Source: Bacteroidales bacterium (GTDB lineage Bacteria; Bacteroidota; Bacteroidia; Bacteroidales; JAADJA01). From it: DNA of 6,901 bases. The notes below the pieces were generated by a model, which saw only the letters and a program-made list of their open reading frames with translations, was not told the DNA's origin and did not search any database. Made by a program: the position numbers and the translations under genes. Shown piece after piece: positions 6,574 through 6,901 of the stretch; positions within the stretch are counted from its first letter, which is position 1; every line of letters begins with the position of its first letter. The stretch is from the NCBI GenBank assembly GCA_021107975.1, contig JAIORT010000307.1, positions 1 to 6,901 of the forward strand, written 5' to 3'.

Positions 6574-6847
6574 CTCCCGTCCTTAAGTTTCCGGATTGGG
6601 TCTTAGTGGCAGAAAAAAAGTTAGAACAAATACCAGTCCTGACGACAATATATTTCGTAAAGATATGATAATTTTTAACTTATAACGTATAACAAATAAC
6701 ATTATACAAATGAAACTTTTATACGCTGAATAATTGCGGAATTCTAATACATTTAATTATACCGAAAGAAATCAGGTTTGCAAAAAACATATTTGTAACC
6801 AAAGTGATATTCGATACGTCAAATAATAATATACATAAAAAAACACG

Positions 6848-6855
6848 TATATTTG
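6848..6855 (+). promoter_or_regulatory. Candidate -7 promoter element for the right-edge gene
   Basis: TATATTTG is a full match to TAnnTTTG and is followed by CA, as is common in Bacteroidota promoters. It ends eight bases before the ATG at 6864, so transcription would start within a few bases of the start codon, giving a leaderless or almost leaderless message. No TTTG box is present at the -33 position. Confidence 0.5.
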
Positions 6856-6863
6856 CAGCATCT

Positions 6864-6901
6864 ATGGAACAATCACGTTTATACCGAAGCCAGGAAGACT
6901 C
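6864..6901 (+). CDS. Start of a gene, possibly encoding a PspC-domain protein
   Basis: Only 12 full codons plus two bases of the next (always Ser) are present: MEQSRLYRSQED(S). The RLYRS-x-(D/E)-D pattern near the N-terminus is what PspC-domain (phage-shock/anti-stress membrane) proteins show just before their AGVCGG motif, but the decisive part lies beyond the edge. The gene call rests on the ATG placed just after a perfect -7 promoter element and an open frame to the end. The family assignment is a guess from 13 residues. Confidence 0.45.
   Translation, partial: MEQSRLYRSQED

Larger units (their letters stand above)
6528..6863. other. Intergenic region between divergent yjbQ and the right-edge gene
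   Basis: This 336-base stretch holds no credible gene. It contains a heptamer-based repeat (6532-6573), a 39-base island of about 54% GC (6574-6612) inside AT-rich DNA, and a perfect -7 element near its right end (6848-6855). No TAnnTTTG was found on the minus strand for yjbQ. I see no riboswitch, tRNA or convincing terminator. Confidence 0.6.

Noticed and set aside
6528..6640. Possible thiamine pyrophosphate riboswitch upstream of yjbQ
   Set aside because: The conserved CUGAGA and the second-helix consensus of the TPP aptamer are absent on the minus strand.
6687..6707. Inverted repeat GTATAA / TTATAC with a nine-base loop
   Set aside because: The stem is only six AT-rich base pairs with no T tract, so chance is the simplest explanation.

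Overview
The window looks like a chromosomal segment of a member of the Bacteroidota. The evidence is a type IX secretion (T9SS) C-terminal sorting domain, AT-rich intergenic DNA, no clear Shine-Dalgarno sequences before starts, several matches to the Bacteroidota -7 promoter element TAnnTTTG, and an IorA subunit of the short form. Nothing narrows it further with confidence, and no RNA gene, insertion sequence, CRISPR array or phage gene was seen.

Layout from left to right. (1) Positions 1-2158, minus strand: two tandem secreted proteins. The complete one (290-2158) is an Asp-box beta-propeller-like protein with a signal peptide and T9SS tail. The second, transcribed after it, is cut by the window edge and shares an N-terminal motif with it, so they are probably paralogues. 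(2) Positions 2235-4443, minus strand: iorA-iorB, encoding indolepyruvate:ferredoxin oxidoreductase, with a 13-base gap. IorA lacks the C-terminal ferredoxin-like iron-sulfur domain found in longer homologues. (3) Positions 4537-5124, plus strand: an AcpH-like (DUF479) acyl-carrier-protein phosphodiesterase homologue, divergent from iorA. (4) Positions 5121-6527, minus strand: a three-gene run, yjbQ, then a small membrane protein resembling DUF2953 (YtfI), then a GerW/YtfJ-family protein. (5) Positions 6528-6863: a non-coding stretch with a heptamer-based AT repeat, a short GC-richer island and a good -7 element. (6) Positions 6864-6901, plus strand: the first 13 codons of a gene that may encode a PspC-domain protein.

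The genes do not form one pathway. iorAB is aromatic amino acid / 2-oxoacid metabolism, the acpH homologue relates to acyl-carrier-protein turnover, and the tandem propeller proteins are cell-surface or secreted. The most interesting part is the pairing of a GerW-family protein with a DUF2953-like membrane protein. These families are best known as the adjacent ytfJ and ytfI sporulation-associated genes of Bacillus, yet here they occur in what appears to be a non-spore-forming lineage. This suggests a two-protein membrane-associated module whose role is not sporulation.
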